64,000 bases of DNA, from positions 62,001 through 126,000 of the forward strand of contig NZ_SPNT01000007.1 of assembly GCF_004959855.1 (NCBI RefSeq), in the 5' to 3' direction. This stretch comes from Nitratireductor sp. XY-223 (GTDB taxonomy: Bacteria; Pseudomonadota; Alphaproteobacteria; Rhizobiales; Rhizobiaceae). A program made the position numbers and the translations under genes. Of the stretch, positions 53,402 to 61,870 are shown piece after piece; within the stretch, counting starts at the first letter, position 1; every line of letters starts with the position of its first letter. The notes under the pieces are model-generated. The model searched no databases. It was not told where the DNA came from and worked only from the letters and a program-made list of their open reading frames with translations.

Positions 53402-54673
53402 TCATATGACCGGTGATTGGCGTGGCAGGCGGACCCTGATTGCGGCGTTCTCTTCCTCGCGCGGCACGATCTCGACGGAGCCGCCGTGCGCCCTTGCGAT
53501 CTGGTCGACCAGCGGCAGGCCGAGGCCGTAACCCTCGACATTCTGCCGGTCAGCGCCACGGTAGAAGGGCCGGAACACCTTCTCCCGGTCCTTCTCGGCA
53601 ATGCCCTCCCCCCAGTCGCGAACCGTCAGCGTCACGGTGTCGTCATCGGCCTCCAGTTCGACGAACACCGGCGGAACACCGTGCTTGTGTGCGTTTTCCA
53701 GCAGGTTCGCCAGCAGGCGGTGAAGAAGGCGCGGATCGCCGCTGATCTCCGGCGCCCGCCCGGACAGCCGGCAATCGTCGTAGCGGGCGCATTCCTCGGC
53801 CGCCAGGGCGACGAGATCGACGGGCTGGTTCATGTTGACGTTCGCGCCCGCGTCCAGCCGGCTCATCAGGAGGATCTCGTCGATGAGATTGTCGAGTTCG
53901 GCGATGTCCCGCTGCAGGTCTTTCTTTCGCTTCGGGTCCTGCTCGCCTTTCGACATCTCCAGGCCGAGGCGGATGCGCGACAGCGGCGTGCGCAGTTCGT
54001 GCGAGGCGTTGGCGAGCAGCAGCCGATGCGCACCGACCAGTTTCTCGATCTTCTCGGCCGCCTCGTTGAAGCTCTCGGCGAGCTTGGCCACCTCGTCGCG
54101 CCCGCGTACCTCGACGCGAGCGCTCAGTTCGCCGGCCCCTATGCGCTCGACACCGCGTTGCAGAAGTTCCAGCCGCTTGGTGAGGCGGCGCACCAGCGGA
54201 AATGCAGCGAGACCGACGCACACGGCGACAATCAAGAGCATCAGGAGCAGATCGCGCAACGGCTTGAACCCGTCCCCGCCGGGCGGGTCGGCGACAACGG
54301 AGCGGCCGTCCGGCAGGCGCAGCGAAAAGGCCGGCCCTTCCGATGTCCGCCGCCAACCGCTGCGCCGGTTGTGCCGGGAGCGCAGGATTTTCGGCTCGCC
54401 GTAAGCCGCGATCAGCTCCCCTTCGGCATCGAACAGGCTGATATCGAGTTCGAGTTCGCGGCCAAGCGAATTGACCGCGGCCTGCTGTTCGCTGTCCGGG
54501 GCGTCCGCGGGCGGCAATGTGAGAGCCACAAACCGGCCCGCCACTTCCGTGATCCGCCGATCCTCGCCGTCGCGTCCGAACGCGTTCCACAGGATGCCGG
54601 ACAAGATGGCCACGAGAACAAGGCTGGCGATCAGGGTCAGGTAGATCTGGAGGTAAAGGCGCCGTCTCAGCAT
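53402..54673 (-). CDS. Sensor histidine kinase (CpxA-like)
   Basis: The 423-residue kinase has membrane helices at about 10-30 and 142-160 with a periplasmic sensor of about 110 residues between them. HAMP (RRLTKRLELLQRGVERIGAG) follows. The HisKA phosphoacceptor is His225 (ANASHELRTPLSRIRLGLEM) and the ATPase lobe has NLLENAHKHG, DWGEGIAEKD and GYGLGLPLV. It is the last gene of a minus-strand set that begins with two Spy/CpxP genes. Its layout and context resemble CpxA, a sensor of envelope stress. Confidence 0.92.
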   Translation of the reverse strand: MLRRRLYLQIYLTLIASLVLVAILSGILWNAFGRDGEDRRITEVAGRFVALTLPPADAPDSEQQAAVNSLGRELELDISLFDAEGELIAAYGEPKILRSRHNRRSGWRRTSEGPAFSLRLPDGRSVVADPPGGDGFKPLRDLLLMLLIVAVCVGLAAFPLVRRLTKRLELLQRGVERIGAGELSARVEVRGRDEVAKLAESFNEAAEKIEKLVGAHRLLLANASHELRTPLSRIRLGLEMSKGEQDPKRKKDLQRDIAELDNLIDEILLMSRLDAGANVNMNQPVDLVALAAEECARYDDCRLSGRAPEISGDPRLLHRLLANLLENAHKHGVPPVFVELEADDDTVTLTVRDWGEGIAEKDREKVFRPFYRGADRQNVEGYGLGLPLVDQIARAHGGSVEIVPREEENAAIRVRLPRQSPVI

Positions 54674-54707
54674 CGGACCAGGCCTTGAAGGTGGTCAGTG
54701 CTTCGCA

Positions 54708-55394
54708 TCAGTCCTGCGACCGGGCGAAGACGTAGCCCGCCCCCCTGACGGTAATCAGCCGGCGCGGCCGGTTGGGATCTTCCTCGATCTCGGCGCGGAT
54801 GCGCGAAACGTGCACATCGATCGACCGGTCGAACGCCGCCAGGTCCTCACCTTTCAGCGCGTTCATGATGTAGTCGCGGCTGAGCACCCGGCCGGCGCTC
54901 CCGGCCATGATGTGCAGCAGTTTGAACTGGTGCGGGGTCAGCGCGCAGACCCGCCCTCCGATGCGCGCCTCCATGGCCTGCGGATCGATCTCGAGGCTGC
55001 CGAAGCGCAAGATGTCCGACCGCTCTTCGCTGCGACCGCGGCGCAAGATTGCGCGCAGGCGGGCCAGCAGCTCGCGCGGCTCAAAAGGTTTGGGAAGATA
55101 GTCGTCCGCGCCGAGCTCCAGTCCGACAATGCGGTCCATTGGCTCTCCCTTTGCCGTCAGCATCAGGATCGGAACCCCGTCGCCCGCGCGAATAGTGCGG
55201 CAGACCTCGAGCCCGTCGGTATCGGGCAGCATCAGATCGAGCAGCACCGCGTCGAAGCCGCGCTGGCGTTGCAGCGCAAGCCCTTCGGCCCCGGTGGCAG
55301 CGATCGTGACCGCAAAATCGGACTCGCCGAGATAGTCCCTGACCATCTCGGCGAGCCGCGCATCGTCTTCAATGAGAAGAATCTGTTGTGTCAT
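54708..55394 (-). CDS. OmpR-family response regulator (CpxR-like)
   Basis: The 228-residue regulator has a receiver domain with acidic residues IEDDARL, the phosphorylated Asp53 (AVLLDLMLPDTDG) and Lys (LTAKGE). A winged-helix DNA-binding domain follows (FGSLEIDPQAMEARIGGRVC, RAEIEEDPNRPRRLITVRG). It is encoded 34 bases before its kinase. It probably binds the GTAAA-N5-GTAAA boxes found twice upstream of the Spy/CpxP genes of this locus, which fit the E. coli CpxR consensus exactly. Confidence 0.94.
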   Translation of the reverse strand: MTQQILLIEDDARLAEMVRDYLGESDFAVTIAATGAEGLALQRQRGFDAVLLDLMLPDTDGLEVCRTIRAGDGVPILMLTAKGEPMDRIVGLELGADDYLPKPFEPRELLARLRAILRRGRSEERSDILRFGSLEIDPQAMEARIGGRVCALTPHQFKLLHIMAGSAGRVLSRDYIMNALKGEDLAAFDRSIDVHVSRIRAEIEEDPNRPRRLITVRGAGYVFARSQD

Positions 55395-55421
55395 TCAATG
55401 TGTCTGCTGCGGAAGTCGATT

Positions 55422-56024
55422 TCAGTGACGCCACCTGCCGCGCATCGACCGGAACTGCTCCAACCGCTCCTTGATCGTATCGCGCTGTTCCGCGGTCAGT
55501 ACCATGGACACATCGGTGACAACATCGACCCATTCTTTGCTGATCTGGTCGGCCTCCGCAAGTTTTTCGGCACGCAGTTCCTCGATCGCAGCGCGATCGA
55601 CGACCGGCGAGGTCAGCAGTTCAGCGAATTCCTGCCCGGTTCCGCGCATCTCGCCACGCAGCGTTTTCATGTTGATGACCGCCGGCAGGACCAGGGCGAC
55701 GATCTGCTCCTGCTGCTCCTCGGTGGCATCGATCTCGATTGCCAGGTGTTTGACCGCCCTGGTGATCTGCCGTTCGATTTCGGCATTCGACATGTTGGCG
55801 AAATCCGGTCCGCGGCGGCGGTGCCCGCCCCAGGCCGCATTGCGCAGTTCGGCACCGCCATCCGCGGTCAGCATGCGGACATGCTGGTAGGTCTTGCTGT
55901 CGGCCACGGCCTGGACGGTGAATATGCCGCCGGCGGTGATGCCGGCACCGGCGATCAGCGCGATGGCCAACCGGTTGCCTTTCCTGAACAGGCCGGATTT
56001 CGGGTTGTGCTGCTCGTTCGACAT
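55422..56024 (-). CDS. Spy/CpxP family periplasmic protein
   Basis: The 200-residue protein has a membrane anchor or signal (LAIALIAGAGITAGGIFTVQ) and a helical Spy/CpxP-like domain. RAVKHLAIEIDATEEQQEQI and VLTAEQRDTIKERLEQFRSM are two LTxxQ-type repeats, here TEEQQ and LTAEQR. CpxP in E. coli is a chaperone-like inhibitor of CpxA, and this protein lies 27 bases before the regulator gene. The start at 56024 follows AGGAG; the first 24 residues are hydrophilic. A CpxR-type box is 93 bases upstream. Confidence 0.87.
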   Translation of the reverse strand: MSNEQHNPKSGLFRKGNRLAIALIAGAGITAGGIFTVQAVADSKTYQHVRMLTADGGAELRNAAWGGHRRRGPDFANMSNAEIERQITRAVKHLAIEIDATEEQQEQIVALVLPAVINMKTLRGEMRGTGQEFAELLTSPVVDRAAIEELRAEKLAEADQISKEWVDVVTDVSMVLTAEQRDTIKERLEQFRSMRGRWRH

Positions 56025-56116
56025 GGTTTGCTCCTTTACTGTCGACGCCTCGGGGACATGGCCCCGGGCCTCCATTCCAACGTGGTGTTCGGACGTTTCC
56101 GCGGCTTTTCGGCCAG

Positions 56117-56131
56117 GTAAAGAAATGTAAA
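56117..56131. promoter_or_regulatory. CpxR-type box upstream of the first Spy/CpxP gene
   Basis: GTAAAGAAATGTAAA fits GTAAA-N5-GTAAA exactly. It lies 93 bases before the start of the 55422-56024 gene, within a 38-bp block that matches the block at 56675-56712 at 29 positions without gaps. Confidence 0.75.
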
Positions 56132-56137
56132 TTCCGC

Positions 56138-56157
56138 GACCGGAACCGGTTCCGGTC
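56138..56157. repeat. Perfect 20-bp palindrome between the two Spy/CpxP genes
   Basis: GACCGGAACCGGTTCCGGTC is its own reverse complement and covers the stop codon of the upstream gene. In RNA it would fold with a small loop. It can act as an attenuator or mRNA end, or as an operator. It has no T tract. Confidence 0.6.
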
Positions 56158-56596
56158 AGTTCGTGCGGCGCAGTCGCGCGCGCATCGCTTCACGCTGTTC
56201 CTTTTGCAGCCTGTGGAATTCGTCCATCTGCTGCGGCGAAAGCACGGTCGCCAGCTGCTGCTCGAACGCGCTTCGGTTCTTCTGCACGTCGCCGCGCATC
56301 GCCATCATCTTGCGCCTGGAGGGGCGCTCCCCCGGCTCCAGATCGACGTCGTGCTTTTCGAGCATCGCCTTGGTGGCCAGACCGTAGTCCTGCATGATCG
56401 GTATCAGGGCCTGGCGCTGATCTTCGGTCAGTTGCAACTTTTCGGCCATTTCCTGCACCCTTTCCTGTAATTGCTGTTCATCGCCAATGGACATGCCCTG
56501 CGCCGGCGCGGCGGTCGCGTAGAGGACGAGCAGGAACAGGTAAAATCCGCCGAGGAAGATCAGTTTGACGGCATTGAATGGCAGTTTGCGGCTCAT
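56156..56596 (-). CDS. Second Spy/CpxP-like periplasmic protein
   Basis: The 146-residue protein has a signal or anchor (LIFLGGFYLFLLVLYATAAP) and a helical domain with two LTxxQ-like motifs: LQLTEDQRQALIPIMQD and VLSPQQMDEFHRLQKEQRE. This pattern is that of Spy/CpxP and related heavy-metal sensor proteins. It is the first gene of the locus and starts at the ATG at 56596 after AAGGAA. A CpxR-type box lies 102 bases upstream. A 20-bp palindrome covers its stop codon. Confidence 0.85.
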   Translation of the reverse strand: MSRKLPFNAVKLIFLGGFYLFLLVLYATAAPAQGMSIGDEQQLQERVQEMAEKLQLTEDQRQALIPIMQDYGLATKAMLEKHDVDLEPGERPSRRKMMAMRGDVQKNRSAFEQQLATVLSPQQMDEFHRLQKEQREAMRARLRRTN

Positions 56597-56697
56597 GGTT
56601 CGCTTTCCTTGTGGAGGCCGGCGCTCTGCCGGCGGCACATTTCGAAATGCACACATGCCGTCCTACCCGGCCGCCGTTTCGGGTGTTTTTCGTCAAT

Positions 56698-56712
56698 GTA
56701 AAGTTATGTAAA
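56698..56712. promoter_or_regulatory. CpxR-type box upstream of the second Spy/CpxP gene
   Basis: GTAAAGTTATGTAAA fits GTAAA-N5-GTAAA exactly. It lies 102 bases before the start of the 56156-56596 gene, in the 38-bp block shared with the other Spy/CpxP gene. Confidence 0.75.
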
Positions 56713-56744
56713 GCTGCGCCGTTCTGGAGGTGATTCCGTTTCGC

Positions 56745-57425
56745 TCAATCCGCGACGGCCGTGTATTGCGGCGAACCGTTCCAGACAAGCTTCCAACGGG
56801 CGCCCGGCCGCACGTTCTGGACGAGATGCGGCTGGAAGGCGACAAGGCAGGTTCCGCCGGCGCGTCGGGCAGATGGGTAGATAATGCCGCGACTGCCGTA
56901 TTCCCTCAATGCGGCGGCAAGGGCCTGGCCTTCCGGATAGGCGTTTTCCGGGTCCTTCCCGAGACAGGCGGGCGATCCTGTCATTGCCCGCAGATCATGA
57001 AAATCGCCGACGAAGGCGGCCAGCAGGCACTGATAGACCGTTTCCTCTTCAAAAACACCGATGGCGGCCAGTTCCCGTGTCTTGTGAAAGGCCACCTCGT
57101 CGATGGCCGTCAGGTCTTCGAAGGCGCAATACCACGCGCCGCGGCTCTCGTCGTTGAAGCGGTTGCCGCCGGCCCGCGTATAGGCAAACGCGGCGTTGAT
57201 ATAGGACTGGCCCCAGACGTTAAAGGCCAGTTCCCGCGGGTCGAGCCCCGGAAGACCGGTGCTCTGCGCCCGAAGGCGCCGGTTTGTCAGACCCTCGATC
57301 TCCGCGAGGATCGCCAGCTCCTCGTCGTCGTCGACGAGCGGGGCCAGCACCGGAGGCTTGTAGTAGGCGGTGGGAACCAGGCGGACCGTGGCTTGCTGGC
57401 AGATGGTGGCCTCGGGTGGCGTCAC
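56745..57425 (-). CDS. RES-domain toxin (NAD+ phosphorylase type)
   Basis: The 226-residue protein has the RES pattern: GGNRFNDESRGAWYCAFEDL (the Arg and Glu region), FHKTRELAAIGVFEEETVYQ and SRGIIYPSARRAGGTCLVAF (the Ser region). RES toxins such as MbcT and ParT break down NAD+ or ADP-ribosylate a target and stop growth. It overlaps the antitoxin gene by four bases. The N-terminal 60 residues extend past the usual RES domain length of about 150. Toxicity is known from the family, not from this gene. Confidence 0.88.
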   Translation of the reverse strand: MTPPEATICQQATVRLVPTAYYKPPVLAPLVDDDEELAILAEIEGLTNRRLRAQSTGLPGLDPRELAFNVWGQSYINAAFAYTRAGGNRFNDESRGAWYCAFEDLTAIDEVAFHKTRELAAIGVFEEETVYQCLLAAFVGDFHDLRAMTGSPACLGKDPENAYPEGQALAAALREYGSRGIIYPSARRAGGTCLVAFQPHLVQNVRPGARWKLVWNGSPQYTAVAD

Positions 57426-57847
57426 GCCCCGCCCCGCAGCGCATCGACATAATTGCGGGTTTCCATGATCGCGGGCAGACCGCCCTCGATCATCGCCTCG
57501 ACCGGCTCGCGGCCGGAGAATATCGGGCCGCTGTTGCGCAGGCCGACCCAGCGGTCAGCCAAGGCATCGCTGAAATAGAGGTGCAGTGCCTTGTAAAGGC
57601 CGGTGATGGCGCTGACCCGCAGCAACTGATCGCGGTTAAGCCGGCCCGTCCACTGGCCGCTCTTCATGCGCGCCCAGGTGCGCGGGCTGACCGCGATCAG
57701 ATCGGCGGCAAGCCTGTTGTTGAGCTTCCAGGCCGCGACGATGCGCGCATAGGCCTTGGCGGCGACCGCTGCGACGCGGTCGTCGTCCATGGTTGCGAGA
57801 CCTGCGCCCGGTCCGGCGAACTCCTTTTGAAGCGGCTGCGGTGCCAT
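57422..57847 (-). CDS. Xre/MbcA/ParS-type antitoxin (DUF2384)
   Basis: The 141-residue protein has an Xre-like helix set (about residues 35-70: RLAADLIAVSPRTWARMKSG) and a DUF2384 toxin-binding domain ending GLPAIMETRNYVDALRGGA. I start at the ATG at 57847 because AAGGAA lies eight bases upstream and the promoter at 57873-57901 puts the transcript start near 57866; the ATG at 57865 would then be leaderless. It is the first gene of the toxin-antitoxin pair. Autorepression is likely through TGCCTTTTGGCA in the promoter spacer. Confidence 0.87.
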   Translation of the reverse strand: MAPQPLQKEFAGPGAGLATMDDDRVAAVAAKAYARIVAAWKLNNRLAADLIAVSPRTWARMKSGQWTGRLNRDQLLRVSAITGLYKALHLYFSDALADRWVGLRNSGPIFSGREPVEAMIEGGLPAIMETRNYVDALRGGA

Positions 57848-57872
57848 ATTTGCTTTCCTTGCCATGTGGCTT

Positions 57873-57901
57873 AATATAATATGCCTTTTGGCACAAATCA
57901 A
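57873..57901 (-). promoter_or_regulatory. Promoter and operator of the toxin-antitoxin pair
   Basis: On the minus strand TTGATT (57896-57901) and TATATT (57873-57878) are 17 bases apart. A perfect inverted repeat, TGCC-TTTT-GGCA (57882-57893), lies in the spacer. This is the usual place for antitoxin autorepression. Confidence 0.65.
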
Positions 57902-58122
57902 TATTGATGGCGCTGATTCGCTTGGCGACAAACCAGACATACACGCTGGATCAAAACGGCATGTCAGCAATATGACGGCCAACGGCGCCGGCACGACGGG
58001 ATTGCGTGTCCGAACTGTGGGCTCCTGGATTTAATTTAATTCTTCCAGATAGTTATCCGAAAGACTGGACTGATCGATTCAACGGATCACGCTGTGCGTC
58101 AAACCGTAAGACGGACCAACCG

Positions 58123-59526
58123 CTACGGATCATCGTCTCCCGCGTTGCCGAGTACGGCCCGCCGCATCTCGCTCTCGGTCCTGCGCGGCGCAAGTGCGTA
58201 GATCACGATGCCAAGCACCGTCCAAACACCGAGAATCGCATATTCATACGGCCAGATCAGCGACATGGACGTTCCCGGAATGAGGATGACCGCGATGACG
58301 CAGAGAGCGGCCAACGCCCCGAGGCCGGGAAGCCAGAAGGGCCTTGCCCGAAACGGTGGCTCGACGGCTCCGTGTATGCGGCGCACACGGTACAGGCTGA
58401 CCACCGCAATGCACCAGGCCAGACCGACATAGACGCCGCCGGTATCGAGGAACCAAAGCAGCGCCCCGCGGCCGAGCCATCCCAGTCCCAGTGTCAGCAC
58501 CAGGGTGAAAAGCAGCGCGTTGCCGGGTCTTCCGGAGGGTCCGACATTGGCAAAGGCCCGCGGGAACAGCCCGGCGCGCGCCATGGCAAGCACGAGCCGG
58601 GACGCTGCGGGAAACAATGCGACAAAGCTGGTGAGCAGTCCGAGCACAGAAATCGCGAAGGCGCTCCAGGCCAAGGCGGGGAAACCCGCTAGTCGAAATG
58701 CATCGATAACCCCGTCCTCGAGCGCAGCCGTCTCCTGCCAGGGGACAATCCACGCCGTCGCGAGCAGAACGGTGCAGTAAAACATCGCGGCCACGACAAC
58801 TGTCGCGATGACCGCGATGCCGATTTTCCTCTGGGACATGTCAGCATCTTCGGCCAGTGTGGAGACGAGACTGAAACCGGTCAGGAACGTCATTGCCGGC
58901 AGGATGAAACGAATGGTGTTCGTATATGGATTGGCGTCGTCCTCAAAGGCCGGCCAGAAGTTCTCGAAACTCCCGGTGGAGAATCCCGTTATGGCCAGCA
59001 CAATCCCTATGCAGATCATGATCGAGAAGAGCAGCATCTGGAAGCGCCCTGCCCGGTTCATACCCGAGGAGGTCAGCAGCCACACACCGATGCACAGGAT
59101 TACGCCGACCGCCAGGGAAGGCAAAAACACGGTGGTGCCGGCGACGCTGTAGATCGGCATCGTCCGCATGATCGGCAACAACTCGCTCAAGAGCATGCCG
59201 CTGGCGGAGACATAAAAGGCCAGCGAACTCACATAGGCGCCAAGCAGCAGCCAGCCTGCGACGAAGGCCCAGCCGCGTCCGAAAGCGGCGAATGCGAAGA
59301 CGACCTCGCCGCCGGCGCGCGGATAGCGCGATGCCAGTTCGGCGTAGGCCAGGGCGACGCAGACGGCGAGCACCGCACCCGCCAAAAGCCCGAAAATCTC
59401 GCCCCCGGCGCCATAGTCCCTGAAAAAGTCGCTTGCCGTGAAAATCCAGCTTGTGCCCATGATGCCGGCCGCGCCGAGTGCGATGAGCATTGGCAGGGAG
59501 AGGCTCTTGCGAAGATCGGATGACAT
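58123..59526 (-). CDS. APC-family amino acid permease
   Basis: The 467-residue protein has twelve membrane helices. It begins MSSDLRKSLSLPMLIALGAAG with IMGTSWIFTASDFFRDYGAG, the APC helix 1 GxG-type region. Helix 6 and the later RFILPAMTFLTGFSLVSTL segment follow. APC permeases carry amino acids or amines; the substrate here is unknown but may feed the enzymes encoded at 60.6-64 kb. The start is the ATG at 59526. It is divergent from the LysR gene by 137 bases. Confidence 0.87.
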   Translation of the reverse strand: MSSDLRKSLSLPMLIALGAAGIMGTSWIFTASDFFRDYGAGGEIFGLLAGAVLAVCVALAYAELASRYPRAGGEVVFAFAAFGRGWAFVAGWLLLGAYVSSLAFYVSASGMLLSELLPIMRTMPIYSVAGTTVFLPSLAVGVILCIGVWLLTSSGMNRAGRFQMLLFSIMICIGIVLAITGFSTGSFENFWPAFEDDANPYTNTIRFILPAMTFLTGFSLVSTLAEDADMSQRKIGIAVIATVVVAAMFYCTVLLATAWIVPWQETAALEDGVIDAFRLAGFPALAWSAFAISVLGLLTSFVALFPAASRLVLAMARAGLFPRAFANVGPSGRPGNALLFTLVLTLGLGWLGRGALLWFLDTGGVYVGLAWCIAVVSLYRVRRIHGAVEPPFRARPFWLPGLGALAALCVIAVILIPGTSMSLIWPYEYAILGVWTVLGIVIYALAPRRTESEMRRAVLGNAGDDDP

Positions 59527-59663
59527 GGTTCGGCCCGCACGGGTTGCTGGTTCAATGCACTTCACCCGCCACCATAGTTGCGGTTTCGAACAGGGCCAAG
59601 AGCGATGTAGCCGGCTATCAAGCTGGCGTTGCAATTCTCGTCTCTCGCAATATCGTGTCGGCC

Positions 59664-60587
59664 ATGAGCAGCCGGCGCTACAACATTCCGTCGACGAGCA
59701 GCCTCACCGCCTTCGAGAGCGTCGCGCGGCTGCGCGGGTTCGCCCGCGCGGCGGAAGAGCTGAACACGTCGCAATCCGCCGTCAGCCGGCATATCGGCGG
59801 ACTTGAAGCGCGGCTCGGCGTCAAGCTCTTCGACCGGTCGGGCAAGCGGGTCGCGCTGACACGGGCCGGGGAACTCTATTTCGGCGCCGTGACGTCGGCG
59901 CTCGAGGAGATCCAGAACGCGGAGCGTTCAATCCGCTCGGAGCCGAGCGATGTTACCATCGCCTGCACGCACGAGGTCTCGCACCTGTTCCTGATGCCGC
60001 GTTATGCGGATCTCAAGCGCACCCTCGGCGGAAAGGCCGACATGCGCATCATCACCAGCGAGTACAGTCTGGTTCCGTCGATCCTCGATGCCGGTGTCGA
60101 CCTCGTGTTCGAATATTCCGACACCACCGACCGGCAGGACGCGACGGTGGTAACGCCGGAGCTGATCACGCCCGTCGGCACGCCGGACCTGGTCGACGAA
60201 ATACGCGCCAAGCTCAAGGGTTCCGCATCCGCCTGGCGCGACGTGCCGCTGCTCGCGCTTTCGAAAGCCAATTACGGATGGGCTGTGTGGGACGACTGGT
60301 TCGAGGCGCGCGGCATCGCCGATCGCGGCATCACCGTCGAGACGTTCGACAATTATGTCTACCTGCTGGAGGCAGCAGTCAACGGCCAGGGACTGGCCCT
60401 CGGCTGGCGCGGCTTCGTCGACCGCTATCTGGCCGACGGCGCACTGGTGCAGCTCGAAGACCGATGGATCACACGCCGGACCAAGTTGTGGGCCCGGCTA
60501 ACGCCCAAGGGACTGAAGAACAAGGCGGCGCTGCGCATCATGCGGCAATTGCGGGACGATGCACCGAACTCAGAACGTTCCGGCTAA
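59664..60587 (+). CDS. LysR-family transcriptional regulator (GcvA-like)
   Basis: The 307-residue regulator has an N-terminal winged helix (SLTAFESVARLRGFARAAEE, TSQSAVSRHIGGLEARLGVK) and a substrate-binding domain (about residues 95-295) of GcvA type, with LPEGQGLALGWRGF-like GQGLALGWRGFVDRYLADG. GcvA-type LysR proteins often control amino acid catabolism. The start is the ATG at 59664. The stop overlaps the convergent FrhB-like gene by four bases. Its probable targets are the divergent permease and possibly the minus-strand set to the right. Confidence 0.88.
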   Translation: MSSRRYNIPSTSSLTAFESVARLRGFARAAEELNTSQSAVSRHIGGLEARLGVKLFDRSGKRVALTRAGELYFGAVTSALEEIQNAERSIRSEPSDVTIACTHEVSHLFLMPRYADLKRTLGGKADMRIITSEYSLVPSILDAGVDLVFEYSDTTDRQDATVVTPELITPVGTPDLVDEIRAKLKGSASAWRDVPLLALSKANYGWAVWDDWFEARGIADRGITVETFDNYVYLLEAAVNGQGLALGWRGFVDRYLADGALVQLEDRWITRRTKLWARLTPKGLKNKAALRIMRQLRDDAPNSERSG

Positions 60588-61846
60588 CGCTGAAACGGGC
60601 GCTTCTCCCTGCCCTGCCCTTCGCGCAGCCTGCGGGCGGTTCCTTCCGCCTGCGTCCGGTTGTTCGCGTCGCCGTTGAGATCGGCGAGTTCGTCAATGCG
60701 CAATCCAACGGTTTTCAGACGCGGCCGGCCCGATTGCGCGATCGCATCGAGGCGGGCGCCGGCGGCAAGTTTCTTCTTCACCTGATGCGGCTGGGTATCG
60801 TTCATGAAGTCCGGACCGACATCCTCACCAATGGCGAGATAGCCCGCGGCGACCGCCGCTTCCACAAGTTCCGTTCCGGCAGCCGTTCGAACGATGATCG
60901 AATTGAAACCGGGGTCGGTTTCGGATCCTTTCCTGTCGGGCGCCGCCCCGGGCCAGATGTCGGCGGCGGCGATATCGGCGCCGTCGCCGATGCCGTCGGG
61001 ACATATCTTGCAGCGGAACGGCAGCGACCAGGCGCTCTCGTCCTCGCCCCAGAAATCGAGATAGTGGAACGATCTTTCCTCGCTATCGCGCATGCGGAAC
61101 GTCGTCGGCCCCGGACAGCCGAGCCCGCGATAGCGCAACGCGGCGACGTTTGACGGGTCGATGCGATTGTCGTGCATGAACCGGTGCATCGCCTCGGTCG
61201 GCATATAGCCGCCGCAGACGGGACTCAGCCAGTAGCGCACAAGCGCGTCCACGCGCGGATCGCGATGCGCCAAGTTGCGCACGGCATTGAGGTCGCAGGG
61301 TTTGGCGATCAGCGCGAACGGCTCTTCGCGCGCCAACACGTCGTCGAAATCGATCAGCGGCGCCGTTGGGCCGTAGCGTGAACCGGCGCCCTCCAGGACC
61401 TCGGCCTCCGTGAAACTCAGCGTCCTTTCGCCGAAGGACGGCTCGGCCGCCGAGGCCTTGACGTGAAGGACGAACGCGACCCGGCGGCTGTTGAGGAGGT
61501 AACGGCCGAGCGCGGTCAGGACACCGCCGGCCGATCCCTCGTGGCGGATCTGCGGCTCGCCCGCCCATGCGAGCACCAACCGGTGATAGGGACCCCAGAC
61601 GGGATCGAATTCCGGCGCCTGCGACGACAGTGCTTCAGGAAGCCCTTCGGCGCGGGTACCTGGACAGGTCTCGTAGATCATGTCGACACGTTCCTCGGTC
61701 AGTGCGCCAAGGACCCGCGGCCGCAATTCGCCGCTTTCCGCCTTTTCCATGCGGATCGTATCCTTGCCGGCAACCGATTGGCACAAGCCGCAGCCGATAC
61801 AAAGGCCGCTTTCGACGATCCGGTAAAACCTGTCCTGTGGCGTCAT
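60584..61846 (-). CDS. FrhB-type Fe-S flavoprotein (coenzyme F420 hydrogenase/dehydrogenase beta subunit family)
   Basis: The 420-residue protein has a C-x2-C-x2-C cluster near residue 16 (CIGCGLCQSVAGKDTIRMEK). EGSAGGVLTALGRYLLNSRR, IAKPCDLNAVRNLAHRD and RCKICPDGIGDGADIAAADI are FrhB N- and C-terminal domain motifs. In archaea the family oxidises F420H2; bacterial members often use other flavins or ferredoxin. The start at 61846 is supported by MTPQDRFYR being the family-like opening. The sulfotransferase-like gene is 24 bases upstream. Confidence 0.85.
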   Translation of the reverse strand: MTPQDRFYRIVESGLCIGCGLCQSVAGKDTIRMEKAESGELRPRVLGALTEERVDMIYETCPGTRAEGLPEALSSQAPEFDPVWGPYHRLVLAWAGEPQIRHEGSAGGVLTALGRYLLNSRRVAFVLHVKASAAEPSFGERTLSFTEAEVLEGAGSRYGPTAPLIDFDDVLAREEPFALIAKPCDLNAVRNLAHRDPRVDALVRYWLSPVCGGYMPTEAMHRFMHDNRIDPSNVAALRYRGLGCPGPTTFRMRDSEERSFHYLDFWGEDESAWSLPFRCKICPDGIGDGADIAAADIWPGAAPDRKGSETDPGFNSIIVRTAAGTELVEAAVAAGYLAIGEDVGPDFMNDTQPHQVKKKLAAGARLDAIAQSGRPRLKTVGLRIDELADLNGDANNRTQAEGTARRLREGQGREKRPFQR

Positions 61847-61870
61847 GCTCACCCGTCGATCCAAACAGGG

